DNA of 64,000 nucleotides from Streptomyces himalayensis subsp. himalayensis (GCF_013778455.1 NZ_JACEHE010000019.1:110083-174082); one strand, 5' to 3'. Positions 1 to 8,475 are shown, counted from the stretch's first letter. Translations and numbers: made by a program. The notes: generated by a model not told the origin, from the sequence alone.

Positions 1-812
1 CCCACGCCGTGCTGATCTCCCGGGATTTCCTCGGCGACGACGACTTCGTCATGTACCTCGGTGACAATTTCATCGTGGGCGGCATCACATCGGTCGTCGA
101 CGCCTTCCGTGAAGAGCGTCCCGATGCCCACATCATGCTGACCCCCGTCAGCGACCCGTCGGCCTTCGGCGTCGCCGAGCTCGATCTCTCCGGGAACGTC
201 ATCGCGCTGGAGGAGAAGCCGCAGCATCCCAAGAGCGACCTCGCTCTCGTCGGCGTCTACCTTTTCACGCCGCTGGTCCACGAGGCCGTACGCTCCATCG
301 AGCCGTCGGCCCGCGGCGAGATGGAGATCACAGATGCCATTCAGTGGCTCATCGGGAACGGGAAAAACGTCCGCTCGACCACCATCACCGGTTACTGGAA
401 AGACACGGGCAATGTCACGGACATGCTCGAGGTGAACCGCTCGGTACTGGAAGTCCTCGAGCCGGTACAGGCCGGGGACGTCGACTCCGAAAGTGAGATC
501 ATCGGCCGGGTGCGTATCGAGAAAGGCGCCCGGGTGCGGCGCTCCCGCATTGTCGGCCCCGCCGTGGTGGGCGCGGGCGCCACCGTCACGGACTCGTACA
601 TCGGCCCTTTCACCTCCATCGCCGCCGAATGCGCCGTCGACGACAGCGAGATCGAGTACTCCATCGTCCTCACCGGAGCCTCCGTGCGCGGCGTCCGCCG
701 TATCGAGGCGTCGCTCATCGGCCGCCAGGTGGACGTGACCCCCGCCCCGCGCGTGCCCGCCGCCCACCGATTCGTACTCGGTGATCACAGCAAGGTTCAG
801 ATCTGCTCATGA
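1..812 (+). CDS. rmlA: Glucose-1-phosphate thymidylyltransferase, long form (5' end outside window)
   Basis: Makes dTDP-glucose from glucose-1-phosphate and dTTP, the first step to dTDP-rhamnose. The reading frame is open from base 3, and residues before the GTG at 9 (AHAVLISRDF) match the family, so the true start lies upstream. Visible family features are VMYLGDNFI, ALEEKPQHPKSDLALVGVYLF and DAIQWLI, followed by a C-terminal half (about residues 165-240) of hexapeptide-like left-handed beta-helix repeats. That tail marks the long StrD-like form rather than the short RmlA. The stop overlaps the rmlB start as ATGA, so the two are translationally coupled. The substrate preference (dTTP versus UTP) is inferred from the rmlB and rmlD neighbours. 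Confidence 0.9.
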   Translation, partial: HAVLISRDFLGDDDFVMYLGDNFIVGGITSVVDAFREERPDAHIMLTPVSDPSAFGVAELDLSGNVIALEEKPQHPKSDLALVGVYLFTPLVHEAVRSIEPSARGEMEITDAIQWLIGNGKNVRSTTITGYWKDTGNVTDMLEVNRSVLEVLEPVQAGDVDSESEIIGRVRIEKGARVRRSRIVGPAVVGAGATVTDSYIGPFTSIAAECAVDDSEIEYSIVLTGASVRGVRRIEASLIGRQVDVTPAPRVPAAHRFVLGDHSKVQICS

Positions 813-1807
813 CGACCACGAAGATCCTGGTGACGGGTGGTGCCGGCTTCATCGGCTCACACTACGTCCGGGCGCTCCTCGGCCCCGGCGGCCCCGGAGA
901 CGTGCAGGTCACGGTCCTGGACGCCCTCACCTACGCGGGCAACCCGGCCAACCTGGACCCGGTGCGCGCCCACCCCGGCTTCGCCTTCGTGCACGGGGAC
1001 ATCTGCGACACCGACCTCGTGCGCAAGCTCGTCGGCGAGCACGACGAGATCGTGCATTTCGCCGCCGAATCCCATGTCGACCGGTCGATCCTCAGTGGCG
1101 GCGAATTCGTCCGTACGAACGTCCTCGGCACCCATACCCTCCTGGACGCCGCCTTGCACAACGCGCCGCGGCTCTTCGTGCACGTCTCCACGGACGAGGT
1201 GTACGGATCCCTGGAGTCCGGTTCCTGGACGGAGTATGAGCCGCTCGCGCCGAACTCCCCGTACTCCGCCTCCAAGGCGTCCAGCGACCTGCTGGCCCTG
1301 GCCTACCACCGCACGCACAGGCTCGACGTCCGCGTGACCCGCTGCTCGAACAACTACGGGCACCACCAGTTCCCCGAGAAGGTCATCCCGCTCTTCATCA
1401 CCAACCTGCTCGACGGGCGGAAGGTCCCGCTCTACGGGGACGGTCTCAACGTCCGCGACTGGCTGCACATCGACGACCACGTCCAGGGCATCGAACTCGT
1501 CCGTACCGGCGGCCGGCCCGGAGAGGTCTACAACATCGGCGGCGGCACCGAACTCTCCAACCGGGAGCTGACCGAGCGCCTGCTCGACGCGTGCGGCGCC
1601 GACTGGGACATGGTCGAGTACGTCGAGGACCGCAAGGGCCACGACCGCCGCTACTCGGTGGACTGCACCAAGATCCGTACGGAGCTCGGGTACCGGCCCC
1701 GGAAGGCCTTCGCGGAGGGTCTGGCCGAGACGGTGGCCTGGTACCGCGACAACCGCGCCTGGTGGGAGCCCCTCAAGGCGCGCGCACATGTCGGGGCTCA
1801 GCGATGA
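809..1807 (+). CDS. rmlB: dTDP-glucose 4,6-dehydratase
   Basis: Converts dTDP-glucose to dTDP-4-keto-6-deoxyglucose in the cytoplasm. It is a 332-residue extended short-chain dehydrogenase/reductase. The N-terminus carries the NAD-binding motif TGGAGFIGSHYVR. HFAAESHVDRSI and STDEVYGSLESG are typical of RmlB, the catalytic YxxxK is YSASK, and RCSNNYGHHQFPEKVIPLF is diagnostic. Length is normal for the family. The start overlaps the rmlA stop (ATGA) and the stop overlaps the rmlD start in the same way, so this is a coupled operon. Confidence 0.95.
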   Translation: MTTTKILVTGGAGFIGSHYVRALLGPGGPGDVQVTVLDALTYAGNPANLDPVRAHPGFAFVHGDICDTDLVRKLVGEHDEIVHFAAESHVDRSILSGGEFVRTNVLGTHTLLDAALHNAPRLFVHVSTDEVYGSLESGSWTEYEPLAPNSPYSASKASSDLLALAYHRTHRLDVRVTRCSNNYGHHQFPEKVIPLFITNLLDGRKVPLYGDGLNVRDWLHIDDHVQGIELVRTGGRPGEVYNIGGGTELSNRELTERLLDACGADWDMVEYVEDRKGHDRRYSVDCTKIRTELGYRPRKAFAEGLAETVAWYRDNRAWWEPLKARAHVGAQR

Positions 1808-2664
1808 AGTGGCTGGTCACGGGCGCCGGCGGCATGCTCGGCCGAGAGGTCGTCGATCTGCTGGCCGCGCAGGGCGCGAAGGTGGGCGCCCGCACTCGCC
1901 GCGAACTGGACATCACAGACCCCGCTCAGGTCCGGCTCGCGATCAAGACCGTCGCCCCGGACGTCGTCGTCAACTGCGCGGCCTGGACGGCGGTCGACGA
2001 CGCCGAGTCCCGGGAGGCGGAGGCGCTCCGGGTCAACGCCGACGGCCCGCAGCTGCTTGCCGAGACGTGCCGTGCGTACGGCGCCCGCCTCCTTCACGTC
2101 TCGACGGACTACGTCTTCCCCGGCGACGCGACCGTTCCGTATGCCGAGGATGCCCCGACTGGCCCGCGCACCGCCTACGGCCGCACCAAGCTGGCGGGCG
2201 AGGAGGCCGTGCTCAGCGTGCTGCCCGACCGCGCGGCGGTGGTCCGCACGGCCTGGCTGTACGGCGCCCACGGACCGAGCTTCGTCCGCACGATGCTCCG
2301 TCTGGAGCGCGAGCGCGACACGGTCGATGTCGTCAACGACCAGGTCGGCCAGCCCACATGGACGCGCGATGTCGCCGAACGGCTCGTCTGGCTGGGCACG
2401 CACCCCGAAGCGGCCGGCGTCTTCCACGGCACCAACTCAGGACAGGCCACCTGGTACGACCTCGCACGCGAGGTCTTCCGCCTTACCGGCGCCGCCCAGT
2501 CGCGCGTCCGCCCCACGGACAGCACGGCGTACATCCGCCCGGCACCCCGCCCAGCCTTCAGCGTGCTGCACCATGGGCGCTGGGGAGAGGTGGGGCTGGG
2601 GGCGCTGCGTGACTGGCGGGTGGCACTCAGCGCCGCGTTCCCAGGTATCCGCCGCTCGACCTGA
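1804..2664 (+). CDS. rmlD: dTDP-4-dehydrorhamnose reductase
   Basis: Last step to dTDP-L-rhamnose, reducing dTDP-4-keto-rhamnose. The 286-residue protein starts at the ATG that overlaps the rmlB stop. An upstream extension of the frame is open but lies inside rmlB and is not used. Visible motifs are VTGAGGMLGREV (nucleotide binding), NCAAWTAVDDAE, STDYVFPGD and the catalytic YGRTK. DVVNDQVGQPTW is characteristic of RmlD. The 3,5-epimerase that should act before it (rmlC) is not in this operon but 12 kb away on the other strand. A hairpin overlaps the stop codon. Confidence 0.95.
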   Translation: MKWLVTGAGGMLGREVVDLLAAQGAKVGARTRRELDITDPAQVRLAIKTVAPDVVVNCAAWTAVDDAESREAEALRVNADGPQLLAETCRAYGARLLHVSTDYVFPGDATVPYAEDAPTGPRTAYGRTKLAGEEAVLSVLPDRAAVVRTAWLYGAHGPSFVRTMLRLERERDTVDVVNDQVGQPTWTRDVAERLVWLGTHPEAAGVFHGTNSGQATWYDLAREVFRLTGAAQSRVRPTDSTAYIRPAPRPAFSVLHHGRWGEVGLGALRDWRVALSAAFPGIRRST

Positions 2665-2692
2665 TCCCCTGCCCGGGACACGGGCAGGGATC
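2663..2692 (+). terminator. Hairpin terminator of the rml operon
   Basis: GATCCCCTGCCC and GGGCAGGGATC form an 11-bp GC-rich stem with one bulged C around a short loop, starting at the rmlD stop codon. No T-run follows, as is common for Streptomyces terminators. Position and structure support termination of rmlABD. Confidence 0.55.
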
Positions 2693-2736
2693 GAGACCTC
2701 CCCAGCCGTCTTTCCGAGCGGAAGGTCGAGCAGCTC

Positions 2737-2945
2737 TACCTCTCTTTGCGGAGGAAGGTCATCGGCTGCTTGCGACGCATCTCGCCGGTGAAGCCGAGGA
2801 GCAGCGTGCCGCGCTCCCACTGCAGGCCGGTCAGCTCGGCGTGCGGCCTGATGTCCTTCTCCCAACCGCGCGAGCGCCTCGATGTCCGGGTAGCGGTCCG
2901 CCTGACACCGCGCCCCGGGCCTACTCGGCGACGAAGCGGGTGTGA
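2737..2945 (-). pseudogene. Remnant of a GT2 glycosyltransferase C-terminal region
   Basis: On the minus strand this encodes WEKDIRPHAELTGLQWERG followed by GTLLLGFTGEMRRKQPMTFL. It aligns closely with WEKDIRPGAELTGLEWEGG and GTLRLAFTGEMRVSKEPMTF in the intact 660-residue glycosyltransferase at 12864-14846, and the nucleotide similarity covers about 200 bp (compare 13755-13930). There is no start, no GT2 domain and no continuation, and the reading frame is lost near the 5' end of the fragment. It is the residue of a duplication or rearrangement next to rmlD. Confidence 0.8.
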
Positions 2946-3093
2946 CCGGCTAACATCAAACGGAGCCTGGCCAACCTGGCCGCCCCGTACCCTCACCTAG
3001 CTGGCGATTTTGCTCCGCCAGCGACTGAACGCGCTGCAGTACCGGCGCGGCCTCCTTGGCGGGTTCTCGCAGCCACCGGCCGACCATGTTGTT

Positions 3094-3360
3094 TCAGGGG
3101 ATCGCGACGCGGCCGTTGCTGCGGTGCCGGGCGGCAAGGCGACCGGCTCGGATCTGGTAGATGATGGCGGCGGGCAGGATGCCGAGGCGGGCTGCGACCT
3201 GCTGGATACTCGGCTCGGCTTCACCGTCCGCGGTGCCGGCGGTAGGCAGCGGACGGCTGCCGATCTCTGCGGGGACGAACTGCCCGGGGTGCGCGAGCCA
3301 CTCCCGGCAGCTGGCTTCGACGTGTGTCCCAGGGGAGCACCGGCCGCCACACAATGCGCC
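3094..3360 (-). pseudogene. Possible recombinase/integrase fragment with HTH
   Basis: The C-terminal end of a minus-strand open frame reads SIQQVAARLGILPAAIIYQI followed by RAGRLAARHRSNGRVAIP. This resembles the short helix-turn-helix segments (VAxRLGVxxxxVYxWIxxGxLPARR...G..xIP) at the ends of some recombinases and excisionase-like proteins. The frame continues upstream to 3915, but codon use there does not look coding and no catalytic domain is visible. I treat it as a mobile-element remnant. It could also be a chance open frame carrying one relic helix pair. Confidence 0.35.
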
Positions 3361-4268
3361 GGGTGCCCTGCAAGTCGGCGCCCCCATGAGTAACAAGGTG
3401 CTGGGATGGGTCTGCGCGTTCGGCTCGACGAGGGCATCGCGCGCACCATCGAGTGGTTCGCCGATCGGGCCTTGTTCTGCGGTCCTGGCCGGGCAGCGTC
3501 CATGGGGGTGAAGCCGGAAGTTTCCGGGGCGTGGTAAAAAAAGGCACCGGCCCCGCTGCTCTACGGTCCCTCCTGTGCACGCCAGGGAATTCACAGACTC
3601 CGCAATCCGTGCGATCAAATGCCGAATTATGCACCACATTGCCCTGGACGCTGGGAGCCGGATCGCGCGTTGGGGATCCAAGTCGGGGCCAAACTTCGCA
3701 ACGGCCGGACTTGATCTGCACCAATGTCGTTGGCATACCCGGCAGAATCTGGACGCGGCCGGAAAATCGCCCGCGCGGACCGGATTGGTGAGCTCTGTGC
3801 ACACGGACATGACTGAACCCTTCCGTCTCGAACCCACCGAAGCTACATCGCGAAGCGCCGGGTTCTGGGCCGCGCGGGTTCGGATCAGGCCGTCAGCGCT
3901 AAATGCGGAAGACATCGCATAACTGACTTCATGACTTTACATTGAACGGGACGCGACGGGACGGAAAATGCACAGGCACCACGTGAAGGGAAGCGGGATC
4001 GCCCATCCCGTAGACCCGCCGCCGTCAGCCTTCCAAGATCGCGGCCACCGCATCGGTGTCTCAGGGTTCCTCTCGTTCGCCGCGAATCGTGAAGACGGCC
4101 GAATTTTCGAATGCTGGCCTCTATGGCCCCGGCATGCAGCATTGATCCGAATTTCCCGATTCTGACAGCAGGTTCAGAATGGGCTCTGGCAGTGGAAGCG
4201 GAAGACCCGGCACACCGAGCCCGGTAATGCCAATCCACGCACGGCGAGCAAGGGAAGGGCAAAACTCC
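3361..4268. other. Gene-poor leader region upstream of the autokinase
   Basis: About 900 bases without a convincing gene. Composition is lower in GC than the neighbouring coding DNA, especially 3530-3780 and 3900-4180. Short frames on both strands lack family motifs and ribosome binding sites. It probably contains the promoter of the autokinase gene, but no clear -10/-35 pair could be assigned. Confidence 0.4.
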
Positions 4269-5753
4269 GTGAAACTGTATGAATTCCTCCAGGTCCTGCG
4301 CCGCCGCTGGTGCACGGTGACGGCAGTTGCGTTGCTCGGCCTCACCGTCGGCGTGACACTGACATGGGCCGCTGAACCCGAGTACGAAGCCACCAATCGT
4401 TTGTTCGCCGCCCCGCAGGGAGCGGAAACAATGGGCGAACGCGCACAATACTCGTCTTTCGCGACCCAACGCGTGCGGTCGTATGCAGAGATCGTTGCAA
4501 GTCCCAGGTTCACTGAACCGGTGGTGAAGAAACTCAAATTGAAGGAGACACCGGTTCAGCTCGCCGAGCGGATCAGCGCCGAGGCTCCCCCGCAATCGGT
4601 TCTGCTGGACATCACGGCGCGGGACGGCACCGCCGCTGGTGCGGCACGGATCGCCAACGCCGTCGCCACTGAGTTCCGTAGGCAGATGACACTGCTGGAG
4701 ACCCCCGTCTCGCGGCTCACCGAGGAGGAGCGGGAAAAGCAGGCAGAGGCGGCACGAGCACGTGGCGAGAAGCCGCCGCTCGAGGGCCCGCAGCCTGATC
4801 CGCTGACGCGGTTGGAGGTCATCAGCGCCGCGCAGGTACCGGATGAACCGGCTTCCCCTCGACCGCTGCTCAACGCCCTCTGCGCGCTTGCCATTGGGCT
4901 CTTCTGCGGAGCTCTGCTCGCCGTCGTACGGGACGGCTCAGACACAACGGTCAGCGACACTCAGCAACTCGCGAAGGCAGCCGGAGGCGCACCGGTGCTT
5001 GGCACCGTTCCTTATGACCGCAGGGCCCAGAGACATCCGCTCGCGATGGTCAGCGACGCACACGGTGAACGCGCCGAGGCCGTACGGCTGGTGCGGGCAG
5101 CGCTTCAGTTCACGCAGGTCGACCGCCCGGCTTGCACCATCCTGGTGACCAGCGCGGACGCAGAGGAGGGCAAGAGCGCCTTCGCCGTGAATCTGGCCCT
5201 GGCTTTCGCCCAGTCGGGCAGCCGTGTCTGCCTTGTCGACGCTGATCTGCGCCAGCCGCGCGTTGCCCGCTTCTTCGGGCTGGTCGAGAACGCCGGGCTT
5301 ACCACCGCGCTGATCGGCCGCGCCACCCTCGACGACGTGCTCCAGCACATCGACGGCGGTCGGGTCGCCGTGCTCGCCAGCGGTGAACTCCCGCCCAATC
5401 CGGCCGAGCTGCTCGCCTCTGCCCGCATGCGTGAGGTACTGGCGGAGCTGGCCGGACGCTTCGACAAAATCATCATCGACAGCGCTCCGCTGCTCCCCGT
5501 CGCCGACAGCACCGGCCTCGCCGCCCACACCGATGGAACGGTCCTGGTGGTTCGCGCCAAGCACACCCCCCGCCACCGCATCGAGGATGCAGTGGCCGCA
5601 CTGCGTGTGGTCGGAGCATCGATGCTGGGCGCCGTGCTGTCGATGGCACGGTTGCCCAAGGAGGACCGGTACGGCCATTACGGCAATGCGAACAGCGGGC
5701 GCGCCCAGGGTCCCTCCCTGCGGGATACGTCCCTCACTGGGAGCCTGCGATGA
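4269..5753 (+). CDS. Wzz-domain BY-type tyrosine autokinase (CpsC/D-like)
   Basis: Membrane protein thought to control chain length or export of surface polysaccharide by autophosphorylation on tyrosine. It is about 494 residues. The N-terminal Wzz-like part has one membrane segment near residues 15-35, an extracytoplasmic stretch, and a second segment at about 197-215 (LLNALCALAIGLFCGALLAV). The C-terminal kinase has Walker A TSADAEEGKSAFAVNLAL (about 292), Walker A' CLVDADLRQPRVARFFG (about 319) and Walker B KIIIDSAPLLPVADS (about 400). The tail has only two tyrosines (DRYGHYG) rather than a rich cluster. I chose GTG 4269 because AGGGAAGGG lies about 10 bases upstream and KLYEFLQVLRRRW is a normal N-terminus. 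The in-frame ATGs at 4179 and 4227 are alternatives. A broken phosphatase gene follows. Confidence 0.88.
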   Translation: MKLYEFLQVLRRRWCTVTAVALLGLTVGVTLTWAAEPEYEATNRLFAAPQGAETMGERAQYSSFATQRVRSYAEIVASPRFTEPVVKKLKLKETPVQLAERISAEAPPQSVLLDITARDGTAAGAARIANAVATEFRRQMTLLETPVSRLTEEEREKQAEAARARGEKPPLEGPQPDPLTRLEVISAAQVPDEPASPRPLLNALCALAIGLFCGALLAVVRDGSDTTVSDTQQLAKAAGGAPVLGTVPYDRRAQRHPLAMVSDAHGERAEAVRLVRAALQFTQVDRPACTILVTSADAEEGKSAFAVNLALAFAQSGSRVCLVDADLRQPRVARFFGLVENAGLTTALIGRATLDDVLQHIDGGRVAVLASGELPPNPAELLASARMREVLAELAGRFDKIIIDSAPLLPVADSTGLAAHTDGTVLVVRAKHTPRHRIEDAVAALRVVGASMLGAVLSMARLPKEDRYGHYGNANSGRAQGPSLRDTSLTGSLR

Positions 5754-5799
5754 GTGACGGCGCCGGCACGCGGGCCCCGGCCGCGCGCGCCATCGAGCA

Positions 5800-6010
5800 A
5801 TGATGTGGGTGCTCTTCGTCTGCACAGGCAATGTGCACCGCTCACCGCTTGCCGAGCGGCTCACAGCCAGCGGCTGGGCGCGCTCCCGGCTCGGTCGTGC
5901 AGCCGGAGAGCGCAGGCACCAACGTTCAGCGCCGCTACGGCAATCGGCGGCCCGGCACGTAGCCCGCCCTGGCAGTGTCGCCGGACAGGCGTCAACATGG
6001 CATAGCCGAT
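5800..6010 (+). pseudogene. Frameshifted low-molecular-weight protein tyrosine phosphatase
   Basis: The ATG at 5800 (or 5803) begins VLFVCTGNVHRSPLAERL, the LMW-PTP P-loop with an intact CX5R signature. After about residue 25 the frame loses similarity, and SAGTNVQRRYG appears in another frame at about 5908-5940, matching the conserved SAGT region, before a stop. No DP general-acid motif is present. The gene is therefore broken by at least one frameshift and truncated. In intact clusters this enzyme dephosphorylates the adjacent BY-kinase, so its loss leaves the kinase without a local partner. Confidence 0.75.
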
Positions 6011-6368
6011 GCCGTCTACCACCCCGTGTCCGCGACCGGGATGCCTCTCGATCGACGCCGCTTGACATGGAGAGTGGTGCTGATGGTTGGACAGTCCAGT
6101 TTCCGGGCGCGGGTTCTGTCCCTTCGACGAAGGCCGACGTGCGGAGTATGTAGTATAAATCTATCTCCGCACCTTAATGAGGCGAACGTCTATCGAGGGC
6201 GAGGCATGCCAATTACAGTGGCGTGGGCAGTCCGGTGATTCCGGTAAGCCATTCACCTACCGAGCCTGGCTAAATTCGCTGACACTTAAACTCAACGCTG
6301 CTTTGGGTAAGTCTATCGTTGGGCGTGGGGCACCGCCTATTGCTGCGCCCGATGTTAAGTTCTCGTCC
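6011..6368 (+). promoter_or_regulatory. Leader of the GT-C gene, no intact gene
   Basis: About 360 lower-GC bases between the phosphatase remnant and the GT-C gene. The frame of the downstream gene is open back to an ATG at 6177, but those codons do not resemble the paralogue. The 30 bases just before 6369 resemble the leader of the paralogue at 15739-16998 (GTTCTCGTCCATGAGCATGA against GTTCCTCATCCATGGGCATG). No promoter elements were assigned. Confidence 0.4.
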
Positions 6369-7673
6369 ATGAGCATGAGTGCGCGACTGGGGTCTGAACA
6401 CCTGACGGTTCCGAGAGCTCGAATGATGGTCTTCTGTGTGGCGGCGATCGGCACAGTGATCAGATTTATCCTCCTCTATACAACGAAAGGGTCGGCGGAC
6501 GTTTCGATCTTCCTCGGATTCTCTGAAGAGATCGAGGATTCTGGTCCGATTCGGATCTATGAGCAGCCACTACCATGGCTCCCTGTTTATAATCATCCAC
6601 CTTTGGCCGGCTGGATACTGCTCGGAATGAGTGAACTCAACGGGATGGGTTTCTCTTTCGCTGCACTAATTCGCCTACCGGCGACGCTGGCCGACGCCGT
6701 CTCCAGCATGCTCGTATTCGAAATCCTTAGGCGCCGGACCTCCGTCCACTCTGCGATGGGGTGTGCATGGACAGTCGCCCTCAGCCCGCTCCTGATTGCT
6801 ATCTCCGGATACCACGGAAACAATGACCCTGTTGCGGTCATGTTGGCGATCGCTGCGGCCTATCTGCTGGTGGACAAGAAACGGCCCTGGACGGCAGGGC
6901 TGGTCGCCGCTTTGTCGGTGAGCGTGAAATTCGTTCCGGTGGTGACACTTCCAATCCTGCTTGTTGTGGCTGCGCGCAGTGGACGGCAGGCGCTGTTGAG
7001 TTTCTGTGCAGGGCTCTTCGGGTTGACGGCTTTCATTTGGGGGCCGGTTGTCCTGACTGTACCGGCCGCCCTCAAGGAAAATGTTGTCGACTACCAAGGC
7101 CAGCCCTGGCCCATTTGGGGCCTCATGCGATTTGCCGATTTGCTTGGCATTTCGGAATCCTCCATCGCCTTTGCTCAGGGTGAGGGGCACCTCTTCTTCG
7201 TACTGCTCTGCGTCGCGATCGGCATCTGGCTCGTCTGGCGGCGACCTGATGAAGCCCCGGTCGTAGTAGGGCTGACGTTGGCGCTCCTGCTGCTGCTGTC
7301 CACGGCCGGTGCGGTCCAGTACCTGGCGTGGGCCGCTGTGGGCATGTCTGCGACAGGCCTTTGGCAGGGGCTGGCGTACAACGCAATCGTCGGGGCTGTC
7401 GCCTACATGGTGTACACAGGGCCCTCACCCATGTTTTGGAATGAAGACACGCTGAGCCTCGCCGTCTTCGGATGGACAGTGCTGGCGCTGGGTATTGCCA
7501 GCGGTTTTCGCAAGGTCCTGGCTCGGCCACAGACGGCGACTCCGCTCCACCCTCCACCACATCCGCTGCACCCTTCCCGGGCCCGACTGACCTTGTGCGG
7601 TCGGCCCGAACCGGACGTACGCGTTGGCCACGCATCCGGCACTCCACGTGTCTTGCCCGGCAGTCGACTTTGA
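6369..7673 (+). CDS. GT-C type membrane glycosyltransferase (copy C)
   Basis: A polytopic membrane protein of about 434 residues with roughly ten hydrophobic segments. Near residues 45-80 it has the GT-C-like stretch SADVSIFLGFSEEIEDSGPI and VYNHPPLAGWILLGMSEL. Such enzymes transfer sugars from polyprenyl-phosphate donors on the outer face of the membrane. It is a close paralogue of the protein at 15739-16998 over almost its full length (SGYHGNNDPVAVM, SVKFVPVVTLPILLVVAARS). The C-terminus diverges after FRKVLARP into a Pro-rich tail, so the original 3' end was probably replaced. ATG 6369 was chosen by alignment with the paralogue. Acceptor and sugar are unknown. Confidence 0.75.
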   Translation: MSMSARLGSEHLTVPRARMMVFCVAAIGTVIRFILLYTTKGSADVSIFLGFSEEIEDSGPIRIYEQPLPWLPVYNHPPLAGWILLGMSELNGMGFSFAALIRLPATLADAVSSMLVFEILRRRTSVHSAMGCAWTVALSPLLIAISGYHGNNDPVAVMLAIAAAYLLVDKKRPWTAGLVAALSVSVKFVPVVTLPILLVVAARSGRQALLSFCAGLFGLTAFIWGPVVLTVPAALKENVVDYQGQPWPIWGLMRFADLLGISESSIAFAQGEGHLFFVLLCVAIGIWLVWRRPDEAPVVVGLTLALLLLLSTAGAVQYLAWAAVGMSATGLWQGLAYNAIVGAVAYMVYTGPSPMFWNEDTLSLAVFGWTVLALGIASGFRKVLARPQTATPLHPPPHPLHPSRARLTLCGRPEPDVRVGHASGTPRVLPGSRL

Positions 7674-7854
7674 TCGGCTGCCGGTTCGATGGTCCACGGA
7701 GTCGGGATCCGAGTTCCGCGGTAGCGATAGCGTTCGACCACGACGCTGGATGCGCCGAGGAACACTGTGTCGCCTGCGGCGAACCGCCATCCGTGATCGC
7801 AGTGATTCCTCAACTGGCTGCTGGGATGCGATGTTTGCGGCGGAGCCAGATCGC

Positions 7855-8145
7855 GACGCGGTGGGCCTGGTCCACATCGACGACGGGCTGCAACTTTCTC
7901 GGCCACCACATCCGCCGCCAGCCGAAACGCGGCAAGAACAAGCAGGCCATCTACACCCCTCCCTCGAAGGCCATGCCGGCCATCAGAGAGCGGGTATCGG
8001 CGCGGACCTAGAGACACCCCCAGAACCAGAGCCTGGCCCAGCTCCTGGAGAGCCTGAACCGGAGCCTGGTCGGGTGGACGACCTACTTTCGTCACGGCGC
8101 GGCGAAGCGGACCTTCAATGCGATCGACCACCACGCGTGGAACTG
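7855..8145 (+). pseudogene. Group II intron maturase remnant (C-terminal part)
   Basis: In two adjacent plus-strand frames the DNA encodes VHIDDG, then FLGHHIRRQPKRGKNKQ and AIYTPPSKAMPAIRERV. In a further frame LNRSLVGWTTYFRHGAAKRT and FNAIDHHAWN follow, ending in a stop at 8143-8145. These are the end of the reverse-transcriptase thumb and the maturase domain X of group II intron proteins (FLGxxIRR; LNxxLxGWxxYFRHGxxKRTFxxID). At least two frameshifts and the absence of the N-terminal RT domain show it is dead. No domain V structure was recognised after it. Confidence 0.85.
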
Positions 8146-8156
8146 ATGCCGTGGTG

Positions 8157-8255
8157 CATGATTCCCGCCTTCAAGAGCGCCTTCACCAGAGCCAGGACAC
8201 GCTTGTCGGAGATCCTGGCCCGCAGCCGGTGCATCAGTCCGACGAAGTGGCGCCG
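8157..8255 (-). pseudogene. Group II intron reverse-transcriptase core fragment, inverted
   Basis: The minus strand reads GLMHRLRARISDKRVLALVK then ALLKAGIM. This matches the region of group II intron RTs normally written as LMxRVRxRIxDKRVLxLVKAFLKAGV. It lies head-on against the plus-strand maturase fragment that ends at 8145, so RT core and maturase parts now face opposite directions. No start, no YADD box and no continuation are present. Confidence 0.75.
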
Positions 8256-8351
8256 CCTGCCGTTGGAGCCGGCTGCCCCCGTCTTGCCGGCACCTGGTTC
8301 ACTACGACCGATGCCACCGGTTCCATCGATTGGCCCCGAAGCTCTGGCACG

Positions 8352-8403
8352 CAGTCGCACTTCGTTATCGCCCCTGACCAGTGGGGATAACGAAGTGCGA
8401 CTG
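8352..8403. terminator. Long perfect inverted repeat
   Basis: CAGTCGCACTTCGTTAT is matched by its exact reverse complement ending at 8403, giving a 17-bp perfect stem. CCCC/GGGG extend it after a small bulge around TGACCAGT. It lies 72 bases downstream of the SMR gene on that gene's strand, so it may be its terminator. It sits next to group II intron fragments, so it could instead be an insertion hotspot, since some group II introns home behind terminators. Confidence 0.5.
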
Positions 8404-8475
8404 GAGTAGTCACTATGTAACTGCTGAGACTTGAGGAGTTGTGGTCCGGGCGTGCGCGGGCCCGTAGCCGTAGTT

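Noticed and set aside
1..2664. Rhamnose genes as part of an antibiotic gene cluster
   Set aside because: No polyketide, peptide or tailoring genes are present; the context is envelope polysaccharide synthesis and export.
3575..3922. A 115-codon plus-strand frame before the autokinase
   Set aside because: No ribosome binding site, no family similarity and lower-GC codons unlike its neighbours.
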